A stretch of 64,000 bases of DNA, from positions 30,849 through 94,848 of the forward strand of contig DYFA01000046.1 of the NCBI GenBank assembly GCA_020725425.1. Reading direction: 5' to 3'. A program made the position numbers and the translations under genes. Every line of letters starts with the position of its first letter. Within the stretch, counting starts at the first letter, position 1. Under the pieces are notes generated by a model that made no database searches, was not told the origin of the DNA, and worked only from the letters and a program-made list of their open reading frames with translations. Source of the stretch: Aneurinibacillus sp. (GTDB lineage: Bacteria > Bacillota > UBA5301 > DYFA01). Below, in pieces: positions 1-8,991 of this stretch.

Positions 1-22
1 CTCATCGGAAAGGAGTCTTGGT

Positions 23-787
23 TTGACTCTGCAAGCTGAGCGACAACTGATCATTACCAGCCTGATCAGGGCAAACAAGACAGTGAGCGTTGACGACCTG
101 AGCAAGCGGTTCAATGTTTCGTTCAACACGATTCGCCGAGACCTCGATGCTTTAGAGCGTCAGGGTATCCTGCGCCGGACGCAGGGAGGCGCCATACTGG
201 TGGAATTCGGCCAGTTTGCCCAGCCTTTTCACGTGCGCAAGGCTGAGTACTCAGAGGAGAAGGCGGCCATCGGCCGCGTGGCTGCCAGGCTGGTAACAGA
301 AAACGACATCATCATCATTGACGCCGGTACAACTGCCCAGCAAGTAGCGAAGAACCTGGGCCACCTTCAGCATGTCACCATCCTCACCAATTCGCTCGAG
401 GTGGCCAACGATTTGCTTGTCCACGCAAATATCACGGTCATCCCATGTGGGGGGGTACTCCGTCCTACCTCGCGTTCCATGGTCGGCATCCCGGCCGAGC
501 AGTTCTTTTCGCAGTTTCATGCAGACAAGGCCTTTATCGGAGTAGGTGGAATTTCGCTCGAGACAGGTCTCACCAATCCCAACATTCACGAGACCGCGGT
601 CAAGAAGAAGATGATTGAGGCCGCCAAGGAAGTGATTGTGGTAGCAGACCACCACAAGTTTGAACGAGTCTCGTTGAGTCCAATTGCCCCAATTACCGCA
701 GTACACAAGATAGTCACCGATAATAAGACCCCAGCGGTCATAATCAAAAACCTTGAGAATCTGGGAATCGAAGTCATCGTAGCCTGA
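23..787 (+). CDS. DeoR-family transcriptional regulator
   Basis: Likely a repressor of the catabolic cluster downstream, responding to a phosphorylated sugar-like intermediate (the usual DeoR ligand; here inferred). The N-terminal winged helix spans about residues 5-58 and contains SVDDLSKRFNVSFNTIRRDL. The C-terminal DeoR sensor domain (about 75-235) shows the phosphosugar-isomerase-like DAGTTAQQVAKNL segment and the GVGGISLETG motif. The 254-residue length is normal for the family. The start is TTG, supported by AAGGAG 7 bases upstream. It reads in the same direction as the ABC transporter and glycyl radical enzyme genes, separated from them by 500 bases. Any gene upstream lies outside the window. 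Confidence 0.9.
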   Translation: MTLQAERQLIITSLIRANKTVSVDDLSKRFNVSFNTIRRDLDALERQGILRRTQGGAILVEFGQFAQPFHVRKAEYSEEKAAIGRVAARLVTENDIIIIDAGTTAQQVAKNLGHLQHVTILTNSLEVANDLLVHANITVIPCGGVLRPTSRSMVGIPAEQFFSQFHADKAFIGVGGISLETGLTNPNIHETAVKKKMIEAAKEVIVVADHHKFERVSLSPIAPITAVHKIVTDNKTPAVIIKNLENLGIEVIVA

Positions 788-1288
788 TCCGCTTCGCCCT
801 ATTTTATCTCAGCATCCACCATTACCGCATCGTACTGCGAGAAGCTGGCAATTTGGGAGACTTAGACGCTGGGAAGCGCTCCTAAGCCAGTTGCAAGTTG
901 CGTGGCGATGGCACATGTTGAATATTTCCTTTTGATGTTTTTGTCATGTGGAGGAATTTGAGAGAGTACGACTAATACATACCACAGGCGGTTGGCACCG
1001 GTCAACGGGGGTCTCCACGTGCTCCTTTGTGTGGGTGAAACGACTGCGGAGCGCGGGGAAGGTGGTCTTTCCACCCAGCAACAGAGGGGGATCATCGCCC
1101 CCTACCGCACGGCGCATGGGGTAGTCTCCGGTGGAGCGGGATGCTCTCGCTGAAACGCCCCGGTGTGTCAGTTGACTGGGGGTGATATCGACAGCTTCAT
1201 GCAGCGTGTCCACGGTTGCGCGGGGCGTTTGAGGTTCGCCGCGGGTCAAGTCGTTTTCCTCAATATCTAGTCAAGGAGGTCACCCCCT
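788..1288 (+). other. 500-bp intergenic region, hairpin-rich leader
   Basis: No convincing reading frame is present. An imperfect hairpin follows deoR (CTTAG 861-865 with CTAAG 882-886). A spaced inverted repeat CACATG (912-917) / CATGTG (945-950) lies in the only AT-rich stretch and is a possible operator. Further on are two clean hairpins, GGTGG 1061-1065 with CCACC 1071-1075 and GGGGG 1086-1090 with CCCCC 1098-1102. The region could hold the cluster promoter, operator and a structured 5' leader. I matched it to no known riboswitch class and found no convincing -35/-10 pair. Confidence 0.35.
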
Positions 1289-2344
1289 ATGCATGCAAAG
1301 ATGGTACATGCTTTAACTACCTTGGTGATCGCTGTATTTCTCATGGCGATCGCCCTTTCTGCTGGTGCGGCTGCTCCCATGGTGGTGCGGGTGGGAATAG
1401 TCGGTCCAGTGCCCGACTTCTTCCATGAGCAGGTAGCAACTCCCTTGAACATGTGGGACGACGCAGGTATCAAAATCAAATACATCGAGTTCAGTTCGGG
1501 TGCGCCCATGATTGAAGCCTTCGCTGCTGGGGAACTGGATATGGGCGTGATTGGTGGGCCCCCCGTGGTGTTCGCCAATACGCGGTTCTTCCTGCCAGTT
1601 GTAGCAGCCTGGGACGCCTCCGGAATCATCGAGATGTGGGTCAGACCCGAAGATGCCCAACGAATCCAGGCAGTAGGCGAGGCAGCTTGGTTCAAAGGCA
1701 AGTCTATCGGGTACACACAGGGTACCACTGGTCACTTCATGCTGCAAGGATATCTCAGGAACATCGGGTTGTCTCCGAAGGACGTCAAGCTAGTACACCT
1801 GGAACCGGGTGACCGCGAACAAGCGTTCTTGAGAGGTGACGTCAACGCGGTGCAGTCTTGGTTCCCTCCGAACAAGCTGCTCAAGAGCGCGGGAATGTCC
1901 CTGTTGACGACCGGGCGCAAGCAGAACATAACCATCCCTTCTGCGGTAGTGGCGCGGGCGGCTTTTCTCGAACGTCATCCTGACGTCGTGGTCAAGTTCT
2001 TGGACGTTCACTTCCGGCTGATTGACCTCCTGCAAAAAGACCGCGACCGGTTCCTCGACACCCAGGCCAAGTGGTTCAACACCCATGGCATAAAACTCTC
2101 GCGGGATGAACTCGCCCAGGTCCACGGCAATGTGGTGTATTACGATCTCGAATCACAGATCGACAGCTTCAGTCCCAAGTCCGGAGAACGGCTGTCATAC
2201 TTCGGCCAGGCTTTCCAGGACATGGCGGCTTTCTTCAAGGAGAACGGCGCCATCAAAGGGAACTTGCCCGACTTTCGTCAAATCGTTGACGCCCAGCTGA
2301 AGTACCTCAAGATGCTCAAGGACGCTCGGACCAAGAACAAGTAG
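1289..2344 (+). CDS. ABC transporter substrate-binding protein, NitT/TauT/SsuA type
   Basis: Extracytoplasmic solute-binding protein delivering substrate to the permease and ATPase encoded next. A signal peptide covers about residues 1-28 (hydrophobic core LVIAVFLMAIALSAG, cleavage near AGA/AA). The mature part begins with VVRVGIVGPVPDFFHEQ and has the NMT1/SsuA-like pattern of an EFSSGAPMIEAFAAGELDMG segment, which in this family contacts the ligand. There is no lipobox cysteine. AAGGAGGT sits 8 bases before the ATG. The family imports taurine, alkanesulfonates, nitrate, riboflavin or pyrimidine precursors, so the sequence alone does not fix the ligand. Its position before a sugar kinase/aldolase cluster is unusual for this transporter family. 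Confidence 0.88.
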   Translation: MHAKMVHALTTLVIAVFLMAIALSAGAAAPMVVRVGIVGPVPDFFHEQVATPLNMWDDAGIKIKYIEFSSGAPMIEAFAAGELDMGVIGGPPVVFANTRFFLPVVAAWDASGIIEMWVRPEDAQRIQAVGEAAWFKGKSIGYTQGTTGHFMLQGYLRNIGLSPKDVKLVHLEPGDREQAFLRGDVNAVQSWFPPNKLLKSAGMSLLTTGRKQNITIPSAVVARAAFLERHPDVVVKFLDVHFRLIDLLQKDRDRFLDTQAKWFNTHGIKLSRDELAQVHGNVVYYDLESQIDSFSPKSGERLSYFGQAFQDMAAFFKENGAIKGNLPDFRQIVDAQLKYLKMLKDARTKNK

Positions 2345-2450
2345 GCCCTGCCATGCTAGTGTGCGGTGCCTGGCGGGGCGGCGGTCCCACCCGCCGCCCC
2401 GCTGGGCTTCGGCCATGAGACATCTTCGACAAAGGGAGGAGTTCCTCTCC

Positions 2451-3245
2451 GTGTTACGTGCACATGGACAGGCTCGTAGGCTGTGGCTTATCAGGATTGG
2501 CTCCCTAGTCCTGTTCTTTGGACTTTGGCAACTAATTGCCATGGCGAAGCTGGTGCCGGAATACTTTCTTCCTGCGCCGAGCCAGATCTTTGCCCGCTAC
2601 GCAACTTTACTGCGAGAGCCGATCTACGGTGAGAATACACTGCTGCAGCACTTTCTCGTCAGCTTGCGCCGGGTGATGATGGGGTTTGCGCTGGGCGTCG
2701 TAACCGGCGTTCCCCTCGGTATTCTGATGGGCTGGAACAAGAGAGTGGAGGCGGCGGTTGACCCTCTGTTCGAGCTTTTCAGGCCGATTCCACCGATTGC
2801 CTGGATACCCCTGGTGATTCTGTGGCTCGGCATTGGGGAGACGCCGAAGATCTTCCTCATCTGGATCGGCGCCTTCATCCCGTTGGTCATCAACTCCTAC
2901 ACCGGAGTCAAGCAGACACCGGAGATTCTGCTCAGGGCCGCACGGACGATGGGAGCCAAGGACAAAGACTTGCTCCTCGAAGTCGCTATTCCCTCGAGCG
3001 TACCTTACCTGTTGGCAGGACTGCGCGTGGCCCTCGGCAACTGCTGGGCGATTCTGGTTGCTTCTGAACTCGTCGCCGCGCAGAGCGGGTTGGGGTACAT
3101 GATGAATATCGCCCGTCGCTATTTGGATACGACCGGAGTGATTACCGGTATGCTGACCATCGGTGTTGTAGGATGGCTCCTGGATTCCGTTTTGCGCGTT
3201 GTGCAGAGCAAGATTCCCTGGAACGAGGTGGGGTCCAAACGATGA
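2451..3245 (+). CDS. ABC transporter permease, SsuC/TauC type
   Basis: Inner-membrane permease of the NitT/TauT importer. About six transmembrane segments are visible, starting with SLVLFFGLWQLIAM. The EAA-type coupling motif is present as AARTMGAKDKDLLLEVAIP. I chose the GTG at 2451 because GGGAGGA lies 10 bases upstream and the protein then starts where SsuC-like proteins usually do (264 residues). An in-frame upstream GTG/ATG would add a proline-rich leader with no ribosome binding site. Its stop overlaps the ATPase start by 4 bases, so the two are translationally coupled. Confidence 0.88.
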   Translation: MLRAHGQARRLWLIRIGSLVLFFGLWQLIAMAKLVPEYFLPAPSQIFARYATLLREPIYGENTLLQHFLVSLRRVMMGFALGVVTGVPLGILMGWNKRVEAAVDPLFELFRPIPPIAWIPLVILWLGIGETPKIFLIWIGAFIPLVINSYTGVKQTPEILLRAARTMGAKDKDLLLEVAIPSSVPYLLAGLRVALGNCWAILVASELVAAQSGLGYMMNIARRYLDTTGVITGMLTIGVVGWLLDSVLRVVQSKIPWNEVGSKR

Positions 3246-4057
3246 CGCCGAGGATTTGCTTCGAAACTGTGCACGTTTCCTTCACGACCGCTTCCGGTAG
3301 TAGGCTGGAAGCAGTTCATGACGTATCGCTCGACATCGCCGACAAGGAGTTTACTGTCCTTGTGGGGCCCTCCGGTTGTGGCAAGAGCACCCTGTTGAAT
3401 GTTGCCGCAGGGCTTGTAGTCCCGGACTGTGGAAGGGTTCTGATTGATGGTAGACCTGTAACCGGTCCCGAGGCCAACTGCGGCTATGTTTTTCAGGAGT
3501 TTGCCCTGTTCCCCTGGAAAACAGTGCGGGCCAACATCGAGTTTGGCCTGAAAATGCACGGGGTTCCCAAGGCGGAGCGAGAGAAGATTGCCGACCGGTA
3601 CATCGAACTGGTTGGTCTTCGTGAGTTTGCCTCCGCCTATCCGGGACAGCTGTCCGGTGGCATGAAGCAGAGAGTGGCGATCGCCCGGGCCTACGCCTAT
3701 AACCCTGATATCCTGCTGATGGACGAGCCGTTTGGCGCCCTCGATGCCCTCACGCGGACGATTATGCAGGAAGAGCTGATTGATCTCTGGCGAAGAGAGC
3801 AAAAGACGGTACTCTTTGTAACTCATGGCGTGGACGAGGCAATTTATCTGGCGGACAAGGTCGTGGTGCTGACGGCGCGGCCGGCACGCATAAAGGCCGT
3901 CTTCGAGCTTACGGCTGATCACTTGCTGCCGGAGGACCGGTATAACCCTCACATCAAGTCTTCCTCGGAGTTCCGTGCTCTCTCGGACCAAATATGGGAG
4001 TTGGTCCGGGAAGAGGGAAGGGGAAGCGAGACTCGGGCGGCAGTGCACCGCGGCTAG
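3242..4057 (+). CDS. ABC transporter ATP-binding protein, SsuB/TauB type
   Basis: ATPase that powers the importer. It has Walker A GPSGCGKST, a Q-loop in VFQEFALFPW, the signature LSGGMKQR, Walker B DILLMDEPFGALD and the switch histidine in VTHGVDEA. The order and spacing are normal for the SsuB/TauB group. The ATG overlaps the permease TGA (ATGA). The open frame extends further upstream inside the permease gene, but that part is only overlap. The 271-residue length is typical. No regulatory domain is attached. Confidence 0.9.
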   Translation: MTPRICFETVHVSFTTASGSRLEAVHDVSLDIADKEFTVLVGPSGCGKSTLLNVAAGLVVPDCGRVLIDGRPVTGPEANCGYVFQEFALFPWKTVRANIEFGLKMHGVPKAEREKIADRYIELVGLREFASAYPGQLSGGMKQRVAIARAYAYNPDILLMDEPFGALDALTRTIMQEELIDLWRREQKTVLFVTHGVDEAIYLADKVVVLTARPARIKAVFELTADHLLPEDRYNPHIKSSSEFRALSDQIWELVREEGRGSETRAAVHRG

Positions 4058-4118
4058 AGGTCGCCGGGTCACCAGCAGCGGAGAAGCCAGACCTGCAGGG
4101 ATAACGGAGGATACGGAA

Positions 4119-6596
4119 ATGGTGGATGCGCCGATTAGCTTTCCGCAGTTGACCAGTCCCCGAACCACGGAGAGGACCCAACGTCTGTTGAACTTCATCA
4201 GAAAGAAAGAACCAAGCATCTGCTTTGAACGAATCCGATACGTGACGGAGGCCTATCGCCGACACGAGGCGCTCCCAAACATTCTGCGGCGGGCGAAAGC
4301 CGTCGAACACATATTGGCCAATATGTCTCTCTACCTGTTGGAGGACAGCCTGTTGGCTGGAAATCAGGCGAGTGAGCCCCGTTCGGCGCCGTTGTTCCCG
4401 GAGTTCGACGTCGTGTGGATCGAAGAGGAGATCCTCAACGGGAAGCCGATGCGCCCGGACGAGCGACCGGCGGACCGTTTTCAAGTCAAGCTGGACGCCG
4501 AAACCCGTAAGGAGTTGCGGGAGATCGTCTCCTGGTGGAGGGGGAAGACCCATGCTGCCAGGGTGTACAGTTATCTCCCGCCGGAAGCTTTGAAAGCCCA
4601 GGAGGAAGTGGGTACCAATAATATCTGGGGCTACATGGAAGGTGGAGTAGGACACTACCTTCCGGATCATCCGTGGCTGCTTCGGAACGGTGTCGAACGG
4701 GTAATCGAGCTGTGCAACAGGAAACTCGGCGAACTCACGTGGACCGACCCTGATTACTTCGATAAACGTTGTTTTTATGAAGCCATTATCATCGGCGCTC
4801 AAGCCATGATAGGCTTCGCGGCCAGATACGCCCAGCTGAGTCGGTCTCTGGCCAAGCAAGAGCGAGACCCGGTGCGACAGCGGGAGCTCTTGGAGCTGGC
4901 GAACATCTGCGAAAGAGTACCGGCGAAACCCCCTCGCACATTCCACGAAGCCCTGCAGTTCATATACTTCGTTCACGTAGTGCTTCACATTGAGGACAGC
5001 GGCTATGGCATTTCCGTGGGAAGATTGGATCAGATCTTATGGGATCACTATGTCAATGACCTTAAGGCTGGGCGTCTTACCTCCAATCGCGCTCTGGAGT
5101 TGATTGAACATTTCTACGTTGGCTTGTTCAGCCTGTTGAAGGTTAAGAGCTGGCGCCAGACGATGTATACGCGTGGCTACCCGATGTTTCAGAACTTGAC
5201 GATTGGGGGCCAAGACCCGGTTACTAGGACTGATGCAACGAACGACCTCTCCTACTTGCTCCTCGCAGCCACTGCTGATACGCGATTGGTCCAGCCTTCG
5301 CTCACTGCGCGTCTTCACAGCAGATCGCCTGAGGAATACAAACGCAAGGTCGCGGAGGTGATCCGCCTGGGGATTGGCTTGCCTGCCGTGTTCAACGATG
5401 AAGCTTACGTTCCAGCCCTGCTCAATCGGGGTTACGATCTGGTAGACGCCCTGAACTACGCCATTGTGGGCTGCGCGGAACCTGGAGTCTCCGGCTTGTT
5501 GGGTGGCAGAACAGGAGGGTCCTTCTTTAACCAGCCGAAAGTCCTTGAGTTGGCTCTGTACGGTGGCAGGGATCCCCGGACGGGAGTCTGCCTTCTCGAG
5601 AATTCGGGCGGGAGGGATCTTTCGACTTTTTCGTCCTACGCAGAAGTCTGGGAGGCCTATCTTCATCAGGCGGACTTCTACCTGAAAGTCCATGCGGTAT
5701 TGGAAAACGCCGTCGACAAGTCATATGCCGAACTCATCTCCAATCCGCTGGAGACTTTTCTCTCTTGTCCTCAAACAGCGCTTGATCGTGCGCGAACCCC
5801 GCGACAGGGAGGGGCCAAGTACGATTTCACTGGCCAGCAGACTCTCGGAACAGCAAACGTCGGTAACAGTTTGTACGCGGTCAAGAGACTGGTGTTCGAC
5901 GAGAAGCGATTGACCGGTGCGCAACTGCTCCATGCCCTGAGGACTGATTTTCGAGATACAAGCACTAACCCTTCTGGCCCTCAGATACGCGAGATGTGCA
6001 AGGCGGTTCCCAAGTACGGAAACGACGTAGATGAGGTCGACTTCATCTGTCGTGATGTGTTGGCCTATACGTGCAACAGGCTGACCAGTTTCAAGAACAC
6101 GAGATACGGCAAGGGGCCAATCGGCGGGATAATCCAGGCCTCTACTACCTCAGTGACTGGCAATGTCCCCTTCGGGGAGGTATGTGGTGCTTTGCCTGAC
6201 GGCCGTTTGGCCGGCATGCCTCTGGCGGATGGTCAGTCGCCAATGCGAGGTACAGACGTAAAGGGCCCCACTGCTGCCGTGAAGTCGGTAGCCAGATTGA
6301 ACAATCTGCTGTTGTCAGGCGGTAGCCTGTACAACCTCAAGTTCCTTCCGGAACATCTTCGGAGTGAGGAGGGGCTTCGCCGGTTTCTCGCCCTTATCGA
6401 ATACTACTTCTCTCTGGGCGGAATGCAAATGCAGTTCAATGTGGTCAGCAAGGAGACCTTGCGCGAGGCGCAGAAACACCCCGAGGCCTATGCCGACCTC
6501 CTCGTAAGAGTGGCCGGCTACGTCGCCTATTTCGTCACACTCGACCGCAAGGTACAGGAAGATATCATTGAGCGAACGGAGGAGCAACTGGTCTAG
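4119..6596 (+). CDS. Glycyl radical enzyme, PFL2/glycerol dehydratase-type eliminase
   Basis: Strictly anaerobic radical enzyme. The thiyl cysteine is Cys452 in IVGCAEPG, followed by Glu454. The C-x-E arrangement is that of eliminases (glycerol/diol dehydratase, choline lyase, hydroxyproline dehydratase, isethionate and DHPS sulfolyases), not the Cys-Cys of pyruvate formate-lyase. The glycyl radical site is Gly800 in RVAGYVAYF, 25 residues from the C-terminus, as expected. The ATG at 4119 has CGGAGGA upstream and gives 825 residues, normal for the family. The activase follows with a one-base overlap. The substrate is unknown. The taurine-type importer next door makes C-S cleavage of a sulfonate one option, and C-O or C-N elimination the other. 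Confidence 0.9.
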   Translation: MVDAPISFPQLTSPRTTERTQRLLNFIRKKEPSICFERIRYVTEAYRRHEALPNILRRAKAVEHILANMSLYLLEDSLLAGNQASEPRSAPLFPEFDVVWIEEEILNGKPMRPDERPADRFQVKLDAETRKELREIVSWWRGKTHAARVYSYLPPEALKAQEEVGTNNIWGYMEGGVGHYLPDHPWLLRNGVERVIELCNRKLGELTWTDPDYFDKRCFYEAIIIGAQAMIGFAARYAQLSRSLAKQERDPVRQRELLELANICERVPAKPPRTFHEALQFIYFVHVVLHIEDSGYGISVGRLDQILWDHYVNDLKAGRLTSNRALELIEHFYVGLFSLLKVKSWRQTMYTRGYPMFQNLTIGGQDPVTRTDATNDLSYLLLAATADTRLVQPSLTARLHSRSPEEYKRKVAEVIRLGIGLPAVFNDEAYVPALLNRGYDLVDALNYAIVGCAEPGVSGLLGGRTGGSFFNQPKVLELALYGGRDPRTGVCLLENSGGRDLSTFSSYAEVWEAYLHQADFYLKVHAVLENAVDKSYAELISNPLETFLSCPQTALDRARTPRQGGAKYDFTGQQTLGTANVGNSLYAVKRLVFDEKRLTGAQLLHALRTDFRDTSTNPSGPQIREMCKAVPKYGNDVDEVDFICRDVLAYTCNRLTSFKNTRYGKGPIGGIIQASTTSVTGNVPFGEVCGALPDGRLAGMPLADGQSPMRGTDVKGPTAAVKSVARLNNLLLSGGSLYNLKFLPEHLRSEEGLRRFLALIEYYFSLGGMQMQFNVVSKETLREAQKHPEAYADLLVRVAGYVAYFVTLDRKVQEDIIERTEEQLV

Positions 6597-7555
6597 TGCT
6601 TGTCTGCGATCCCGGTGTGGCCGGAACAGTAGTGGAAATCCAGCGCTTTGCGGTCCACGATGGCCCAGGCGTCAGGACGCTGGTGTTTCTTAAGGGATGC
6701 CCTCTCAGGTGCAAATGGTGCTGTAACCCCGAGACCTGGGAGAGCTTTCCGGAGATCACCTGTTTCCCTCAACGCTGCATCAGTTGCGGTGAATGCATAA
6801 GGAGGTGTCCTCACAAGGCCATCAAGACCGTGGAGGGTTGTCTAAAAACGGACAGGGAGCTTTGCCGTGCCAACTGCTATGGGAAGACGTGGCCTTATCC
6901 CTGCATATCGGCATGCTATTCCGGCGCTCGTCAAGTCTGCGGCTGCCTCCTGCGGGTTGAAGACGTAGTCGAAGAAGTTTGTCGAGATCAAGCTCTATAC
7001 AAGCGAACCGGCGGAGGGGTAACGCTGTCCGGGGGGGAACCAAGCCTTCAGCCGCAGTTTTGTCTGGCCCTACTGACGGAATTGCGGAGGCGATGGGTCC
7101 ATGCCGCAATGGAGACGTGCGGAGCGGGGCTATGGCGAGACTATGAGAGCCTGCTGGAGTTGCTGGATCTGGTTTTCTTAGATTTGAAGCATATAGATTC
7201 CACACGGCATCAGTACCTTACCGGGACAGGCAACGAGAGGATCCTGGACAACGCAGTCAGAATCGCCGAGCATGCGAAGGACAAGAACATCGAGTTGGTG
7301 GTTCGTATCCCGGTGGTTCCCGGGCTGACCGATTCTCCTGCTAATATCAGAGGGCTTGCCTCCTTCGTAGCGCGAGAGATGAAGGGCGCTGCAGGGATAG
7401 AGTTGATGCCATATCACAAGTTGGGCAGGGGCAAGTACCTGAGCCTTGAACGCGAGTATGAGTTGAGCAACTTGCAGCCGCCCTCCAACGAGCACTTGGA
7501 CAGTCTCAAAGAGATCGTCAGTTCCTGTGGGGTCAAAGTGATCGAGTACCGGTGA
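6596..7555 (+). CDS. Glycyl radical enzyme activase (radical SAM)
   Basis: Installs the glycyl radical on the preceding enzyme by reductive SAM cleavage. The radical SAM cluster motif is Cys35-x3-Cys39-x2-Cys42 (CPLRCKWC), preceded by HDGPGVRT as in PflA-type activases. An inserted ferredoxin-like region has a canonical 4Fe-4S set in CISCGECIRRCP and a less regular second cysteine group (CRANCYGK ... CISACYSG). The SAM-binding GGE is in LSGGEPS. The GTG start shares one base with the TAG stop of the lyase gene, with GGAGGAG 11 bases upstream. The 319 residues match extended activases of the eliminase group. Confidence 0.92.
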   Translation: MLVCDPGVAGTVVEIQRFAVHDGPGVRTLVFLKGCPLRCKWCCNPETWESFPEITCFPQRCISCGECIRRCPHKAIKTVEGCLKTDRELCRANCYGKTWPYPCISACYSGARQVCGCLLRVEDVVEEVCRDQALYKRTGGGVTLSGGEPSLQPQFCLALLTELRRRWVHAAMETCGAGLWRDYESLLELLDLVFLDLKHIDSTRHQYLTGTGNERILDNAVRIAEHAKDKNIELVVRIPVVPGLTDSPANIRGLASFVAREMKGAAGIELMPYHKLGRGKYLSLEREYELSNLQPPSNEHLDSLKEIVSSCGVKVIEYR

Positions 7556-7611
7556 AGCGGCGTCGAGGTCCGCTTTTTTGGGAGACACAATGCGACTGGA
7601 GGAAGTTCTCT

Positions 7612-8991
7612 ATGAATACCACTGTCGACAGGGTTAAGGTCGGCTTTGCCACCTTGGCGCAACCGACTTTTGATGTAGGCTGGTCCCAAGACATGATGAA
7701 GAGATCCATTCGCATCCTGAAGAAGCTCGGGGTGGAAGTAGTAAGTCTGGATCGTCCGCTGATGAGCGAAGCTGAAGCATGGGAACTCAGAAGGCAGTTC
7801 GAAAAACAGCAGATAGATGTTCTTCTTGTACAAAGCGGGGCGTTTGCCTGGGGCGGCTTGGTTATGATTCTGGCTGGCGAGGGTCAAATCCCGTGCATCC
7901 TGTGGGCTACGCCCGAGCCTCCGTTTGACGGAGGACCAATACGCAGCAACTCACTCTGCGCTGTGATCATGAACAACAGCAACTTGCGGAAGGCGGGGAG
8001 TAGTCCGGGATTCCTGTTCGGTGCTCCCGAACAGGTCGAAGCAGAGTTGGGCTCACTGGTTAAGGCTGCTCGGGCAGCCGCACGGTTGAAACGTTCCAAG
8101 ATAGGAATCGTTGGTCACAGAGTCCCCGGATTCTACAGCTCGGGGTTCAACGAAATCCGACTACAGGCGTCGTTGGGGCCACAAGCCCACCACCTCGACT
8201 TGTCCACCGTGCTCTCGAGAATGCGACGGGTTTCGGAAGACATGGTCAACCAGGTCGTTGAAAGCGATCTTCCAGTGATCTCCGGCATGATTGCCGGCAA
8301 GGAGGACGGTCTCCGGGGAAGCGTACGAGCGTATTTGGCCCTGAAGGAGCTGGCACGCGAACATAGCCTTGATGCCCTGGCAGTGAAATGCTGGCCTGAG
8401 TTCCCCACAGAGAACGGAATGAGCGTCTGTCTGTCTTTGTCTCTGCTCAACGACTCAGGGATTCCGACTGCCTGTGAAGCTGACGTTTATGGGGCTACAA
8501 CTATGCTGGTCTTGCTGGAACTTACGAGCGAGCCGATGTTCTTCAATGACCTGATACAGGTGGATGAGGAGACGAACCAAGCTTTGTTCTGGCACTGTGG
8601 GGCTGCGCCCCGTAAGCTTCGGAGCCCTTCCTCGCTGTGTGAGGTCCGCACTCACGCCATGAGGGGAACCGCGGCGACGATAGACTTCAGCCTTAAGCCA
8701 GGAAGGGTGACGATCGCCAGGATCTCCGAGGATGGTCCCGGCTGGAAGATCCTGGCCGTCGCAGGTGAGGCAGTGGAAACCCCCCTCTTATTGCGAGGGA
8801 ACACGCTCTCTGTCAGGATGGACAACCGCGTAAAGGCTCTCGTGCGTACCATTCTGGAGGAGGGGATCGAACACCACTTTGTCTTGGCATATGGAGACGT
8901 CACCAAGGAAATCCAGTGGCTGAGCAAGCTTATGAACATAAGGAACATTGAAGTGGCGACACCCAATGTCGATAAGAAGGTGGCAAAATGA
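7612..8991 (+). CDS. L-fucose/L-arabinose isomerase-like protein
   Basis: Probably an aldose-ketose isomerase or a relative with the same fold. The C-terminal half carries the family pattern KCWPEFP, then CEADVYGA, then a DLIQVD segment and FWHCGAAP. In related isomerases the acidic residues and histidine of these segments bind the catalytic metal. ATG 7612 is chosen for its TGGAGGA ribosome site. An upstream GTG at 7552 overlaps the activase stop but would add an odd basic leader. It overlaps the aldolase start by 4 bases (ATGA). In the cluster it would convert an aldose-like compound to the ketose used by the kinase and aldolase. The substrate is not identifiable from sequence. Confidence 0.72.
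   Translation: MNTTVDRVKVGFATLAQPTFDVGWSQDMMKRSIRILKKLGVEVVSLDRPLMSEAEAWELRRQFEKQQIDVLLVQSGAFAWGGLVMILAGEGQIPCILWATPEPPFDGGPIRSNSLCAVIMNNSNLRKAGSSPGFLFGAPEQVEAELGSLVKAARAAARLKRSKIGIVGHRVPGFYSSGFNEIRLQASLGPQAHHLDLSTVLSRMRRVSEDMVNQVVESDLPVISGMIAGKEDGLRGSVRAYLALKELAREHSLDALAVKCWPEFPTENGMSVCLSLSLLNDSGIPTACEADVYGATTMLVLLELTSEPMFFNDLIQVDEETNQALFWHCGAAPRKLRSPSSLCEVRTHAMRGTAATIDFSLKPGRVTIARISEDGPGWKILAVAGEAVETPLLLRGNTLSVRMDNRVKALVRTILEEGIEHHFVLAYGDVTKEIQWLSKLMNIRNIEVATPNVDKKVAK

Noticed and set aside
788..1288. Cobalamin, SAM or glycine riboswitch before the importer
   Set aside because: The conserved core boxes of these classes are absent. Only unclassified hairpins are seen.
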